Assembly (NCBI RefSeq): GCF_002973535.1
Contig: NZ_PVEP01000007.1
Location: 104,716 to 168,715, forward strand
Direction: 5' to 3'
Length of the DNA: 64,000 nucleotides
Origin: Albidovulum denitrificans
GTDB taxonomy: Bacteria; Pseudomonadota; Alphaproteobacteria; Rhodobacterales; Rhodobacteraceae
The notes under the pieces are model-generated. The model saw only the letters and a list, made by a program, of their open reading frames with translations. It was not told the origin of the DNA and did not search any database. Shown here one piece after another: positions 51,683 through 61,242 of the stretch (position 1 is the first letter of the stretch; every line of letters starts with the position of its first letter). Both the position numbers and the translations under genes were made by a program.

Positions 51683-52462
51683 ATGAGCAGCGCAGCCAAG
51701 GAAGGCGTCATGGAAACGGTCAAGACCGTTTTCTGGGCTCTGGTGATCGCGGGTGTCTTTCGGACCCTGTTCTTCCAGCCGTTCTGGATCCCCTCAGGCT
51801 CGATGAAGGACACGCTGCTGATCGGCGATTTCCTTTTCGTCAACAAGATGGCCTATGGCTATTCGCGCTATTCCTGCCCCTTCTCCGCCTGCCCGATTTC
51901 CGGCCGCATCCTCGCGTCCGAGCCCGAGCGCGGCGATGTCGTCGTCTTCCGCCACCCCGGCACCGGCGCGGATTTCATCAAGCGCCTGATCGGCCTGCCG
52001 GGCGATACCGTGCAGATGAAGGACGGCGTTCTTTACCTCAACGGGCAGGAGGTCCCCCAGACCCCGGCGGGCAATTTCGAAGAGATCAAGGAACCGCAAG
52101 GGTCCAAGGGCAACATCCCGGCCTGCGCCAACGATCCCGTCGGCATGGGCGGCACCTGCATCAAGCAGCGTTTTACCGAAACGCTGCCGAACGGTGCCTC
52201 GCATGACGTCCTGAACATCGGCACCCGCGCGCAGGACAACACGCCCGTCTTCACCGTCCCGGCGGGGCATTACTTCTTCATGGGCGACAACCGCGACAAC
52301 AGCCAGGACAGCCGCTTTCCGCTCTCGGTCGGCGGTGTGGGCATGCTGCCCGCGGAATACCTGATCGGCCGTGCCGACCGGATCATGTTCTCCTCCGCCG
52401 GCAAGTCGCTGTTCTTCTTCTGGACCTGGCGCAGCGACCGTTTCTTCAAGGCGGTCGAGTGA
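51683..52462 (+). CDS. lepB: Signal peptidase I
   Basis: A 259-residue protein. The N-terminal membrane helix (~10-28) precedes the catalytic Ser in [12 protein letters not shown] and the general-base Lys in [22 protein letters not shown] is box E. A two-Cys insert region ([21 protein letters not shown]) is of the kind seen in alphaproteobacterial enzymes. It removes signal peptides from Sec/Tat substrates. Overlaps rnc by 4 bases (GTGA). Confidence 0.97.
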   Translation: MSSAAKEGVMETVKTVFWALVIAGVFRTLFFQPFWIPSGSMKDTLLIGDFLFVNKMAYGYSRYSCPFSACPISGRILASEPERGDVVVFRHPGTGADFIKRLIGLPGDTVQMKDGVLYLNGQEVPQTPAGNFEEIKEPQGSKGNIPACANDPVGMGGTCIKQRFTETLPNGASHDVLNIGTRAQDNTPVFTVPAGHYFFMGDNRDNSQDSRFPLSVGGVGMLPAEYLIGRADRIMFSSAGKSLFFFWTWRSDRFFKAVE

Positions 52463-53148
52463 AGCTGGCGGCCGATCTCCGCGATTTTTCGGCCCGGCTC
52501 GGCCACAGCTTCACCCGGACCGAGCTTTTGGTCCGCGCCGTCACCCATGCCTCGATCGCGACACCGCAGCGGCCCGACAACCAGCGGCTTGAGTTTCTGG
52601 GCGACCGTGTCCTTGGCCTGGTGATTGCCGAGGCGCTTCTGAAGGCCGACAAGGGGGCGAGCGAAGGGCTGCTGGCGCCGCGCTACAACGCCCTTGTCCG
52701 CAAGGAGGCCTGCGCCGCCGTCGCGCGGGAGATCGGGCTGGGCGATGTGCTGAAACTTGGCCGGTCCGAGATGATGTCGGGCGGGCGGCGCAAAGAGGCG
52801 CTCTTGGGCGACGCGATGGAGGCGGTGATCGCGGCGGTCTACCTCGATGCCGGGCTTGACGCCGCGCGCGACGTGATCCTGCGCCACTGGGCGACCCGTA
52901 TCGCTTCGGTGAAGGCCGATGCCCGCGACGCCAAGACCGCGCTTCAGGAATGGGCGCAGGCGCGCGGGCTGCCGCCGCCCAGCTACGGCGAACGCGATCG
53001 CGAGGGGCCGGACCATCAGCCGGTCTTCACCGTCGAGGTGACACTGATGAGCGGCGAGCGCGAGATCGCCAAGGCGGGCAGCAAGCGTCAGGCCGAACAG
53101 GCCGCCGCCAAGGCGCTGTTGCAGCGGATGGAGCGCGGCGCGGATTAG
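52459..53148 (+). CDS. rnc: Ribonuclease III
   Basis: A 229-residue protein. The endonuclease domain has [20 protein letters not shown] and the catalytic region [22 protein letters not shown]-terminal dsRNA-binding domain (~155-227) includes [16 protein letters not shown] and [15 protein letters not shown]. It cleaves double-stranded RNA in rRNA and sRNA processing. GTG start at 52459. Its stop overlaps the stop of an antisense nuclease gene. Confidence 0.97.
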   Translation: MKLAADLRDFSARLGHSFTRTELLVRAVTHASIATPQRPDNQRLEFLGDRVLGLVIAEALLKADKGASEGLLAPRYNALVRKEACAAVAREIGLGDVLKLGRSEMMSGGRRKEALLGDAMEAVIAAVYLDAGLDAARDVILRHWATRIASVKADARDAKTALQEWAQARGLPPPSYGERDREGPDHQPVFTVEVTLMSGEREIAKAGSKRQAEQAAAKALLQRMERGAD

Positions 53149-53717
53149 TCGGGCAGACGGGCGGGCGGCATCCGCCCCTTCTGCCGCGCATCGCAGCGCC
53201 AGAGTTTCTTGCGGATGCCGGGACGTTCCATGTGGGAATACCTGCCGCCGGAGAACTTCGGCCAATCCACTGCAAAGCCTGTCTTCACCATTTCAGCCGA
53301 TAGGTCGCGCCCATCGGGCAGGAAGCATTTCGCGACGCTGCGACCGTGGGAGAAATCGTCCTCAAGCACCGCCCGGATCGTCTGCCCCTTGCACATCCTG
53401 ACAAGCGCCCATTTGGCATTCTTGCCATAGGGATGGTCGAGTTCCGGGGCGTCGATTCCGAAAAGCCGGATGCGGGTTCCGCAAATGTCGATCGTGTCGC
53501 CGTCGATGACATAGGCCCTGCCTTGAACGACGGTTTCCCGGCTGACGGCCACGGTGGTGCGCTGGATGACAACCCGCGGAGCGGCTGCGGGCGGCAGGAT
53601 GGGGTCGGGAACGCCGTGCGTGGCCGGGGGGATATGCCGGTCCTGACCCCGCAAGAACCTGAAGATAAGCCGAATAAGTCGCATGCGCTTGCCGTAGTCG
53701 TCATCAAATGTCGCCAT
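53145..53717 (-). CDS. Thermonuclease (SNase-like) family protein
   Basis: A 190-residue protein. A short N-terminal basic/hydrophobic region ([14 protein letters not shown]) precedes an SNase OB-fold with the conserved [29 protein letters not shown], and Arg in [15 protein letters not shown]. The catalytic Asp/Arg residues of the family appear present. Four Cys in the domain are unusual. It may be a membrane-linked nuclease. It lies antisense between rnc and era, interrupting the usual rnc-era adjacency. The start is uncertain: 53717 (MATFDDD) or 53684 (MRLIRLI). Confidence 0.85.
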   Translation of the reverse strand: MATFDDDYGKRMRLIRLIFRFLRGQDRHIPPATHGVPDPILPPAAAPRVVIQRTTVAVSRETVVQGRAYVIDGDTIDICGTRIRLFGIDAPELDHPYGKNAKWALVRMCKGQTIRAVLEDDFSHGRSVAKCFLPDGRDLSAEMVKTGFAVDWPKFSGGRYSHMERPGIRKKLWRCDARQKGRMPPARLPD

Positions 53718-53844
53718 CCTGCACCGGGTTTGAGGCGATTTTGGGGTGGCGGCGCATGTCATGCGACGGGCGGCCCGTCAGTCTTGTCTGGCGCCGAAAT
53801 GCGGAATCCTCTATGTGGCCGGGATCATCACGATAGGATGCCCC

Positions 53845-54753
53845 ATGACCACTCGCGCCGGTTTCGTCGCCCTGATCGGAGAGCCCAATGCGGGCAAGTC
53901 CACGCTTCTCAACCGCATGGTGGGGGCGAAGGTGTCGATTGTCACACACAAGGTGCAGACGACGCGGGCGCGCATTCGTGGCATCGCGATGGAGGGCGAG
54001 GCGCAGATCGTCTTTGTCGATACGCCGGGCCTTTTTCGTCCGCGCCGCAGGCTTGACCGGGCGATGGTCAAGGCGGCCTGGGGTGGTGCGGCGGATGCCG
54101 ATATCGTCGTCCTGCTGATCGAGGCGCATCGCGGGCTGACCGAAGGGGTGCAGGCGATCGTTGATCGCGTGGCCGCCGAATTGCCCAAGGGCAAGCCGGT
54201 GGCGCTGGCCATCAACAAGATCGACCGGGTGAAGGCCGAGGCGCTGTTGAAGCTGACCGAGGAGATGAACGCGGCCTATCCCTTTGCCAAGACCTTCATG
54301 ATTTCCGCCGAGCGCGGGCATGGCGTGGGCGATCTGAAGGCCTGGCTGGGCGCGGAACTGCCCGAAGGGACCTGGTTCTATCCCGAGGACCAGATCGCCG
54401 ACCTGCCCCTGCGGATGATCGCCGCCGAAGTCACGCGCGAGAAGCTGACGCTGCGGCTGCATGAGGAACTGCCCTACCAGTTGACGGTGGAGACCGAGCG
54501 CTGGGAGGAGAAAAAGGACGGCTCTGCCCGGATCGACCAGATCGTCTATGTCGCCCGCGCCGGTCACAAGGGGATCGTGCTTGGCCACAAGGGCGAGACG
54601 ATCAAGGCCGTCGGTCAGGCGGCGCGGGCGGAGTTGATGGAATTCCTCGACCGGCCGGTTCACCTGTTTCTGCAAGTGAAGGTGCGCGAGAACTGGCAGG
54701 AGGAGCGGGAGCGCTATTCCGAGATGGGGCTTGAGTTCAAGGATGGCGACTGA
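53845..54753 (+). CDS. era: GTPase Era
   Basis: A 302-residue protein with G1 IGEPNAGKSTLLNRMVG, G3 DTPG and G4 NKID, and a C-terminal KH domain (~210-300: YVARAGHKGIVLGHKGETIK). It binds 16S rRNA and matures the small ribosomal subunit. Start at 53845 with AGGA 8 bases before; longer frames would overlap the antisense nuclease gene. Confidence 0.97.
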   Translation: MTTRAGFVALIGEPNAGKSTLLNRMVGAKVSIVTHKVQTTRARIRGIAMEGEAQIVFVDTPGLFRPRRRLDRAMVKAAWGGAADADIVVLLIEAHRGLTEGVQAIVDRVAAELPKGKPVALAINKIDRVKAEALLKLTEEMNAAYPFAKTFMISAERGHGVGDLKAWLGAELPEGTWFYPEDQIADLPLRMIAAEVTREKLTLRLHEELPYQLTVETERWEEKKDGSARIDQIVYVARAGHKGIVLGHKGETIKAVGQAARAELMEFLDRPVHLFLQVKVRENWQEERERYSEMGLEFKDGD

Positions 54754-54775
54754 GGCCGCGCCGGGCCGGGGCCGC

Positions 54776-54845
54776 CTCGGGGGGCATCGAGCCCCCGCTC
54801 GGCGGCGGGCCTCCGGCGGGAGTATTTGCCGCCACAATGAAAGGG
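54776..54845 (+). repeat. GGGGGC-hairpin / GGAGTATTTGC repeat, copy 2
   Basis: GGGGGGC-ATCGA-GCCCCC hairpin, then CGGCGGGCCTCCGGCGGGAGT and ATTTGCC...AATGAAAGG, just before the DUF1491 gene. Shares the hairpin and GGAGTATTTGC block with 39761-39813. Confidence 0.6.
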
Positions 54846-54852
54846 CAGGGGG

Positions 54853-55188
54853 ATGAGCGCGCGGCTGACCGCCGATTTCTGGGTGCGCGCCTATCTGGCG
54901 CGGCTTCAGGCGGCGCATATCCCGGCCTATGTGGTGGCCAAGGGCGATCCGACGGCGGGCGCGGTTCTGGTGAAGCTGGCGACGCTGGACGGGCAGGGGC
55001 GGCTTTACCAGCGCAGCTTCGACCTGATGACCGGGGCGCGGGCCTGGGTCGTTCTGGCCGAGGGGGCGGAGGGGGAGGTGGATGAGGCCGTGCGGCGTCA
55101 GCGGCGCACCGATCCCGACCTCTGGGTGATCGAGATCGAGAGCCGCGCGGGGCGCACGCTTCTGGATGAAGAGGGGCTGGCCGACTGA
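54853..55188 (+). CDS. DUF1491 family protein
   Basis: A 111-residue protein starting MSARLTADFWVRAYLARLQAA. It continues with IPAYVVAKGDPTAGAVLVKL and ARAWVVLAEGAEGEVDEAVR. This is the conserved small DUF1491 family of alphaproteobacteria, commonly found between era and recO. Function unknown. Confidence 0.92.
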   Translation: MSARLTADFWVRAYLARLQAAHIPAYVVAKGDPTAGAVLVKLATLDGQGRLYQRSFDLMTGARAWVVLAEGAEGEVDEAVRRQRRTDPDLWVIEIESRAGRTLLDEEGLAD

Positions 55189-55230
55189 CGCCCCCTTGCC
55201 GTCGGTCGCGTCAGGTGAAACGGTCGCGCT

Positions 55231-55953
55231 ATGGACTGGCGGGACGAAGGCGTGCTTCTGGCCGTGCGGCGGCATGGTGAGACCTCGAGCATCATCGAGG
55301 TCTTTACCCTTGGCCATGGCCGTCACGCCGGGATCGTGCATGGCGGGGCCTCGCGCCGTCTTGCGCCGCTGCTTCAGCCCGGCGCGCAGCTTGATGTGAC
55401 GTGGCGGGCGCGGCTGGATGAGCATCTGGGGAGCTATGCCGTCGAACCCCTGCGGTCGCGCGCGGCCCTGATGTCCGACCGGCTTGCGCTGGCGGGGCTG
55501 AATTCGATCTGCGCGCTTCTGACCTTTCTTCTGCCCGAACGCGAGGCGCATGGCGCGCTTTACGGCGCCACCATCGGCCTTCTCGACCGGATCGGCGCGG
55601 GGGAGGGATGGGCGGTTGACTATCTGCGCTGGGAGCTGGGGCTTCTGGAGGAGATGGGTTATGGGCTTGATCTGTCCTCCTGCGCCCTGACCGGGTCGCG
55701 CGACGATCTGGCCTATGTCAGCCCGAAATCCGGCCGCGCGGTGGCCCGCGAGGCGGCGGGGGAGTGGGTGGATCGCCTCTTGCCGCTGCCCGCCTGTCTT
55801 CTGGGGCAGGGGCCGGCCGGGGCGGGGGACATCGCCGACGGGCTGCGCCTGACCGGCTATTTCCTGGAACACAGGATCGCGCCTGAGCTGGGCAGCCGCC
55901 CGCTGCCCGAGGCGCGGCGGCGGTTGGTGACGCTTCTCTCCCGCACGGTCTGA
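55231..55953 (+). CDS. recO: DNA repair protein RecO
   Basis: A 240-residue protein. The N-terminal OB-fold has [20 protein letters not shown] and [21 protein letters not shown] helical C-terminal domain includes [20 protein letters not shown]. The usual zinc Cys set is reduced (SSCALTG only), as in many alphaproteobacteria. It loads RecA with RecR in gap repair. Last member of the pdxJ-recO cluster. Confidence 0.95.
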   Translation: MDWRDEGVLLAVRRHGETSSIIEVFTLGHGRHAGIVHGGASRRLAPLLQPGAQLDVTWRARLDEHLGSYAVEPLRSRAALMSDRLALAGLNSICALLTFLLPEREAHGALYGATIGLLDRIGAGEGWAVDYLRWELGLLEEMGYGLDLSSCALTGSRDDLAYVSPKSGRAVAREAAGEWVDRLLPLPACLLGQGPAGAGDIADGLRLTGYFLEHRIAPELGSRPLPEARRRLVTLLSRTV

Positions 55954-56028
55954 GGCCGACACGCGCCTGTCGCAAAAGATCGCGACGCCCGGCCCTTCGC
56001 CGCTTTCAGTGCGAGGGGGAGGGTGCAG

Positions 56029-57246
56029 ATGGCATTCCGTTACGTTCCGGTCTTTCTGAAGCATCCGCCCACGCCCGGCGTGCGCGGCTTTGCCGTGCTG
56101 GCCGGGATCGAGGCATCGCTGCGCGGGATGCTCGTCTCCGTCTGGCCGCTTGAGATGTATGCCGCGCTGGCGGAAAACGCGGGCCATGTCAGCCTTGCCT
56201 ATTTCCTTGCAGGCGTGGCTTCGCTTCTCTGGGGGCTGATGGTGCCATGGATCAGCCGTTTCCTGCCCCGGCGCTGGACCTATACGGCGGGCTGTTCGCT
56301 TTACTTTGCCGGGGGCGCGCTGGCGATCCTCGGCCAGGGCGTGATGATCCCGGTCGCCATGACGCTGATGAATTTCGCCACCGTCACGGTCTTTATCTGC
56401 ACCAACGCCTATCTGATGGATTTCATCGCCAGGGCAGAGCTGGGGCGGACGGAATCGCTCAAGATGCGCTACAGCGCGCTGTCCTGGGTGATCGGGCCGA
56501 TCCTGGGGGTGACGCTCTGGAAGGTCTGGATGCCCTTGCCCTATCTGATCGCCATGGGGTTCGCCGCAGCCCTTCTGGCGACCTTCTGGTTCATGCGCCT
56601 GGGCAACGGGCGGCTGATCACCCGCGCCCGCGCGCCCGCGCCGAACCCCTTGGCCTATCTCGGCCGGTTCTTCCGCCAGCCGCGTCTTGTCGCAGGCTGG
56701 CTCTTTGCCGTGATCCGGTCGGCGGGGTGGTGGGTCTATGTCGTCTACCTGCCGATCTTCTGCATCGAGGCGGGGCTTGGCGACCGCGCGGCGAGCTATG
56801 CCTTCTCCGCCTCGAACGCGCTGTTGCTGCTGGCGCCCTGGATGCTGCGCTGGATGCAGCCCAGGGGGTTGAGGCGCGGGGTACGGCTGGCTTTTACCGG
56901 GGCGGCGGGCTGCTTTGCCATCGCCGCCTTCGGTCAATACTGGCCGCCCGCCGCGATCATCGGGCTGGGGGCGTCGTCGGTCTTCCTCGTCATGCTCGAC
57001 GCCTTCGGCGGGCTGCCCTTCCTGCTGGCGGTGCGCCCGGCCGAAAGGACGGAGATGTCGGCGGTCTATGCCAGTTACCGCGACGTCTCGGGCATCGTCA
57101 CGCCGGGCGTGGCCTGGTTCGTGCTGCTGGTGTCGCCGCTGGCGGGCATCTTCCTTGCCGGGGCCGCCGGGCTGGGGGCGATGGCGCTGGTGGCGGGGTT
57201 GCTGCACCCGCGATTGGGCGGGATGCGCCGGGCGGTGGACGGGTGA
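56029..57246 (+). CDS. Major facilitator superfamily transporter-like protein
   Basis: A 405-residue protein with about 12 hydrophobic segments, including ASLLWGLMVPWISRFLPRRW, PVAMTLMNFATVTVFICTNA, FMRLGNGRL and PPAAIIGLGASSVFLVMLDA. The pattern of two six-helix bundles with a central basic loop fits the MFS. No substrate signature. GGGGGAGGG lies before the ATG at 56029; the GTG at 56023 is less likely. Its 3' end is followed by two minus-strand secreted-protein genes. Confidence 0.8.
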   Translation: MAFRYVPVFLKHPPTPGVRGFAVLAGIEASLRGMLVSVWPLEMYAALAENAGHVSLAYFLAGVASLLWGLMVPWISRFLPRRWTYTAGCSLYFAGGALAILGQGVMIPVAMTLMNFATVTVFICTNAYLMDFIARAELGRTESLKMRYSALSWVIGPILGVTLWKVWMPLPYLIAMGFAAALLATFWFMRLGNGRLITRARAPAPNPLAYLGRFFRQPRLVAGWLFAVIRSAGWWVYVVYLPIFCIEAGLGDRAASYAFSASNALLLLAPWMLRWMQPRGLRRGVRLAFTGAAGCFAIAAFGQYWPPAAIIGLGASSVFLVMLDAFGGLPFLLAVRPAERTEMSAVYASYRDVSGIVTPGVAWFVLLVSPLAGIFLAGAAGLGAMALVAGLLHPRLGGMRRAVDG

Positions 57247-57261
57247 GGCAGGCGACCCCCT

Positions 57262-57786
57262 TCACTGCCACCTGAGCGTCAGCACTCCGCCATCGTAGCG
57301 GGAAAGGCTGTAGATCAGCGCCTTGGCCGGTTTGGCCGGGTCGGTATTCGTGTAGGCCTTGAACCGGACCCGCGCGTTCGAGGGGAAGTTGGCGCAGCTC
57401 GACTGGCCGGGCCGGGCGATCATCGGATTGATGTTGGCGATGTCATGCGCCAGAATCCGGGTGCCGCCCTTTTCGTTCACAAGGCAGATCCGCGTCACGC
57501 CGGGTTTCACCGCGCCGGGGCGAATGCTTTGCACCAGCTTTTCGACATTGCCGTTCACCGTGGTGATGTTGATCGTCTGGACATATTGATCCTTCGGCAG
57601 TTCCGCGGGGTCGGTGCTGACCAGATCGGTGTCGTCGAGGCAAAGTTGCAGCCCGTCGAAGAGCGGGACGCAGGTGTTCGCCTTCGCCGGGTCGGGCAGG
57701 ATCGCGGTGCCGAAAAGGGCGCAGAGGGCCGTCAGGGCCAGTGTGCCGGACGTTGCGCGCGCGGTGTGGTGCAAATGCTTGGTCAT
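57262..57786 (-). CDS. Exported protein, paralogue 1 of a GQSSCANFP family
   Basis: A 174-residue protein. Signal peptide (residues ~1-36, ending AKA-NTC). The mature part has NITTVNGNVEKLVQSIRPGA, TRICLVNEKGGTR, and the motif RPGQSSCANFPSNARVRFKA. The C-terminus is strand rich (GGVLTLRWQ). Four Cys in the mature protein (NTCVPL, QLCLDD, RICLV, SSCANF) may form disulfides. It shares its core with the next gene upstream (57870-58313). Family not recognised; probably periplasmic or outer-membrane associated. Confidence 0.8.
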   Translation of the reverse strand: MTKHLHHTARATSGTLALTALCALFGTAILPDPAKANTCVPLFDGLQLCLDDTDLVSTDPAELPKDQYVQTINITTVNGNVEKLVQSIRPGAVKPGVTRICLVNEKGGTRILAHDIANINPMIARPGQSSCANFPSNARVRFKAYTNTDPAKPAKALIYSLSRYDGGVLTLRWQ

Positions 57787-57830
57787 GGTGAAATCCTGTC
57801 CTTGGGGGGCGACCGCCGCCGCCCTGTGTC

Positions 57831-57858
57831 GAAAGAAGAACGCCCCCGATGGGGGGAC
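57831..57858 (-). terminator. Rho-independent terminator of the lipoprotein paralogue
   Basis: On the minus strand, CGTCCCCC-type arm, CATC loop, GGGGGCG, followed by TTCTTCTTTC. It lies 12 bases after the stop of the gene at 57870. Confidence 0.6.
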
Positions 57859-57869
57859 GCCGTGCCGCC

Positions 57870-58313
57870 CTACGGCATCCAGACGAGGTCGAGGCGCCCG
57901 CCCGCCAGCAAGGTGGTGCTGTAGGTCAGGGGCGGCGAGGCAGGGTTCCCCGCGGCGACGAGGCTGAAGTTGATCCGCGCATTGGCGGGGAAATTGGCGC
58001 AGCTCGACTGACCGGGATCGGTCGCGAGCGGGTTGATCGGCGGCGTGAAGTTATGCGTCAGCGCGCGATGACCAAGGGTCCGGTTCGCAAGGCAGACGCG
58101 CGTCTTGTCCGCCGCGGCGGCCCCGGCGGTGAAGGTCTGCACGATCTTCTCGCGGCTGCCATTCGCGGTGGTGACGCCGATCGTCCGGTCATAGGGGGAG
58201 GCGCCGCAGCCTTCGGTATTACAGAGGCCGCCGCCATCGCCAGGGGGGCCAAGCTCAACATTGCAGGCGGCGATGGACAGGGCGGCGAAGCTCAGGGCGA
58301 ATATCTTCTTCAT
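57870..58313 (-). CDS. Lipoprotein, paralogue 2 of the GQSSCANFP family
   Basis: A 147-residue protein. Lipoprotein signal peptide with lipobox SIAAC (MKKIFALSFAALSIAACN) and a Gly-rich linker with two more Cys (GLCNTEGCG). The domain has IGVTTANGSREKIVQTFTAG, TRVCLANRTLG and DPGQSSCANFPANARINFSL, closely parallel to the neighbouring gene. The core appears to be one duplicated domain, exported in a soluble and a lipid-anchored form. GGAGA about 10 bases before the ATG at 58313. The 243 bases upstream show no gene. Confidence 0.82.
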   Translation of the reverse strand: MKKIFALSFAALSIAACNVELGPPGDGGGLCNTEGCGASPYDRTIGVTTANGSREKIVQTFTAGAAAADKTRVCLANRTLGHRALTHNFTPPINPLATDPGQSSCANFPANARINFSLVAAGNPASPPLTYSTTLLAGGRLDLVWMP

Positions 58314-58556
58314 GGCAAAATATCTCCAAACCTGAATTGCGAAACAGACGTTCGGCATGGATCGCGGACCGGGGATCGCGGGTCGGGGACCACAGGCCGT
58401 TCTGTCTGATGACGGCAGGATGGCAGGCCGGGCCGGGCCGTAATATCAGGTGATCACCCCATTCACGCGGGCGCTGGAAAACAGAATAGAATGGAACCAT
58501 TATCCGGCGACGGGAAGGCTGGCACAGGAAACCGGCCGCGCGGCATTATCGTGCGG

Positions 58557-59174
58557 TCAGATGTCGATCAGGCCGTCGCGCAGGGCAAGAACGAGAAGCG
58601 AGGCGGTGGAATGAACGCCCATTTTTCGCATCAGGGTCGTGCGATGGCTGTCCACGGTCTTGGCGCTGACGCCAAGCGCTTTGCCGATCTGCGCGTTCGA
58701 GAGGCCGCGCGCGATGGCGTGCAGCACCTCGATCTCGCGCGCGGTCAGCCCAGCGCCGGTCCCGGCCTTGCGGACAGCACCCGCCACCTCGGCGGGGATC
58801 ACCTTCTCACCGGCGGCGATGGCGCGAATGCCGGCGCAGATCGTCTCGGGCGCGGAGTTCTTGAGGAAGATACCATCGACGCCTGCCTCGACAAGCTGGC
58901 CGAGGATCTGCGGCGAGGGATTGCCGGTGACGATGGCCACACGGGTGGCGGGCGACCAGCGGCGCGCCTCGATCAGCACCTCAAGCCCGTTGGCGCCGGG
59001 CATGGAGAGGTCGAGGATGGCGCAATCGGGCCGCGTCTGCTTGATGAGGCTGATGGCCTCGATCCCGTTGGCGGCGACACCGACGATGTCGAAAACGCCC
59101 ATCTCGCCCAGCGCGGCACAAAGACCCGCCGCCGTGAAGGCATGGTCCTCGGCGATGACCACGGACTTGCGCAT
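58557..59174 (-). CDS. NarL/FixJ-type response regulator
   Basis: A 205-residue protein. The receiver (1-120) has VVIAEDHAFTAAGLCAALGE, phospho-Asp in CAILDLSMPGANGLEVL, Thr in AIVTGNPS and Lys in GIFLKNSAPE. The LuxR-type helix-turn-helix (~140-200) has LTAREIEVLHAIARGLSNAQ and IGKALGVSAKTVDSHRTTLM. Divergent from the sensor kinase gene at 59220 with only 45 bases between, so they very probably form a two-component pair. Confidence 0.92.
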   Translation of the reverse strand: MRKSVVIAEDHAFTAAGLCAALGEMGVFDIVGVAANGIEAISLIKQTRPDCAILDLSMPGANGLEVLIEARRWSPATRVAIVTGNPSPQILGQLVEAGVDGIFLKNSAPETICAGIRAIAAGEKVIPAEVAGAVRKAGTGAGLTAREIEVLHAIARGLSNAQIGKALGVSAKTVDSHRTTLMRKMGVHSTASLLVLALRDGLIDI

Positions 59175-59219
59175 TCTCCCCCCGTTCCGGTTTCCGCGGG
59201 GCTGCGCCTTGTTCCAAGG

Positions 59220-61181
59220 ATGCTGCGGGCCGCGCTGGCAATCTACATAGCGCTGTTCGTGCAGGCAATCGCTGCCCTGGCCGAGAGCCCGACTCTCGAC
59301 ATTCGGGGGCCTGCCGGAACGGCGGCGTTTCCCGGCCATGTCGATGCCCTCCTTGATCCTGACGGCGTGCTGACGATTGCCGAGGTGACGCAGCCGGAGA
59401 TCGCCGCGCAATTCGCGCCGCTGACGACCGCGGACGTGAATTTCGGATATACGCCCGCGGCGATCTGGCTGCGGTTTTCGGTGACCAATCTGGCGGACGA
59501 TACCGGGTCATGGCGCATCCTGTTCAGCCAGAATTTCATGCAATGGTTCGCCGTCTACGTCCTGCGCGACGATGGCGCGGTCGAGGTGGTGACGGATATG
59601 AACCCCGCTTCCGTCTTCGCCGACCGGCCGCTTGAAACCCCGACGCTGGCCGCGCCCTTCGATCTTGCCCCAGGCGCCACGGCGACGATCTTCGTGCGCT
59701 ATGCCTCGGGCGGGTCCTCAAGCCTGTCGTGGAGCATCGAGACCCCCAAAAGCCTAAATGAGCTTGAGGCGCGGACCACGGCGAAGAACTTCATCTATTA
59801 CGGCATGATGATCATCCTGATCGTCATCGCGGCCTTCGCCTTCCTGATGTCGCGGCGGCCGGTCTTCATTGCCTATGCGGGCTATGCCGGTTGCGCCCTC
59901 TTGTTCATCATGCATTCGGACGGGAACGGGTTCAAATTCCTCTGGCCGGAGGCGGCCGGGTTCAACGCCTATGCCTCTGTCACCTTCGGCGCGGGGATCA
60001 TCATATCGGGTTCGCTCTTCTCGAAGCTGTTTCTTCAGACCCGGCGGTTTCACCCGGTCATCGACAAGGTGCTGGGCGCGATCGTCCTGGCGACGCTGGG
60101 GATGCTGGCGGCCTCGGCCGTTCTCGACAATCAGCCGATCAAGAAGATGCTGGTGCTGCTGGCTTTCTCGGCGATCACCACCTTCGTGCTGGCCGGTCTT
60201 GTCGCCGCGCGCAAGCGCTTCAAGCAGGTGCGGTTCTACGTCATCGCCTGGACCGGCGCGGTGGCGTCAAGCGCGCTGATGGTCGGGCGGCACTGGCTTG
60301 GCATCGACATTCCCGCCTCGGTTCAGTTTGATTCCATGCGCATCGTGATGGTGACCGACGCGGCGCTGATGGGGCTGGCGATCTGGGACAATTTCAACCA
60401 GTTGCGGCAGGCGCGGCAGTCGGCCTTGCAGGCGAATCTGGTCCAGACCGCGCATAACCTTGAACTGACCCGGCGGCTTGAGGACCTTGAGGAACAATAC
60501 GACGCCGCGCGCGAGATTGCCGAGCAGAAGGGGCGCCTTTACGCCGATACGATCCATGATCTGAACCAGCCACTGCATGCCCTGCGGCTGGACCTGCGGC
60601 GGCTGGCGCGCGGATCGGGGAAGGCGGCGCAGGGCCGCGCCCGCGTCGAAGAGACGCTGGCCTATCTCGAACGGCTGGTGGCGCGGCAGCTTCAACAGGC
60701 GATCGAACAGGAACCGGATGCGGAGGCGGAGGGAGCCGCCCCCGCCATCGGGATCGGAGAGACGCTGGCGGCGATCCGCGACATGTTCGCGGCCGATGCC
60801 GCGGCCAAGGGGATCGACCTTCGCCTTGTGTCCTGCACCCGCAGTGTGCCTATCGAACCGCTGGTCGTCATGCGGATCGTCACCAACCTGGTGTCGAATG
60901 CGATCAAGTACACCGAAGAGGGGCGCATCCTGATCGGGTGCAGGCGGCACGGCGCGGCGCTGAGGGTGGAGGTTCACGATACCGGCGGCGGCATGACGGC
61001 GGCCGAGTTCGCCGCCGCGACGGCGCGCGGTGTGCGGCTGGACAAGACTGCGGCGCTGGCGGCGGGGCATGGGCTTGGCCTTGCGATCGCCTCGTCGCTG
61101 GCCCGCGATCACGGTTATGCGCTGTCCATGCTGCCGCGCCGGTCGCGGGGGACGAGCGTTGCCCTGACCCTGCCGGGGTAG
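59220..61181 (+). CDS. 7TMR-DISM sensor histidine kinase
   Basis: A 653-residue kinase. It has a signal peptide (to LAES), an extracytoplasmic 7TMR-DISMED2-type beta domain (~25-175: IWLRFSVTNLADDTGSWRIL), seven membrane segments (~190-395) and a coiled coil with Gln/Glu/Arg (ELTRRLEDLEEQYDAAREIA). The H-box is DTIHDLNQPLHALRLDLRRL, the N-box NLVSNAIKYTEEGRI, and the G-boxes DTGGGM and GHGLGLAIASSLARD. DISMED2 domains often sense carbohydrates or other small molecules. Pairs with the divergent NarL-type regulator. The start at 59220 has AAGG directly upstream, so the precise start is uncertain. Confidence 0.9.
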   Translation: MLRAALAIYIALFVQAIAALAESPTLDIRGPAGTAAFPGHVDALLDPDGVLTIAEVTQPEIAAQFAPLTTADVNFGYTPAAIWLRFSVTNLADDTGSWRILFSQNFMQWFAVYVLRDDGAVEVVTDMNPASVFADRPLETPTLAAPFDLAPGATATIFVRYASGGSSSLSWSIETPKSLNELEARTTAKNFIYYGMMIILIVIAAFAFLMSRRPVFIAYAGYAGCALLFIMHSDGNGFKFLWPEAAGFNAYASVTFGAGIIISGSLFSKLFLQTRRFHPVIDKVLGAIVLATLGMLAASAVLDNQPIKKMLVLLAFSAITTFVLAGLVAARKRFKQVRFYVIAWTGAVASSALMVGRHWLGIDIPASVQFDSMRIVMVTDAALMGLAIWDNFNQLRQARQSALQANLVQTAHNLELTRRLEDLEEQYDAAREIAEQKGRLYADTIHDLNQPLHALRLDLRRLARGSGKAAQGRARVEETLAYLERLVARQLQQAIEQEPDAEAEGAAPAIGIGETLAAIRDMFAADAAAKGIDLRLVSCTRSVPIEPLVVMRIVTNLVSNAIKYTEEGRILIGCRRHGAALRVEVHDTGGGMTAAEFAAATARGVRLDKTAALAAGHGLGLAIASSLARDHGYALSMLPRRSRGTSVALTLPG

Positions 61182-61242
61182 GTCGGCTGCGCGGCCTTGC
61201 CGATCCGTTCCGCCGGGCGTCTCGCCGTGACCGTCCGCGCGC

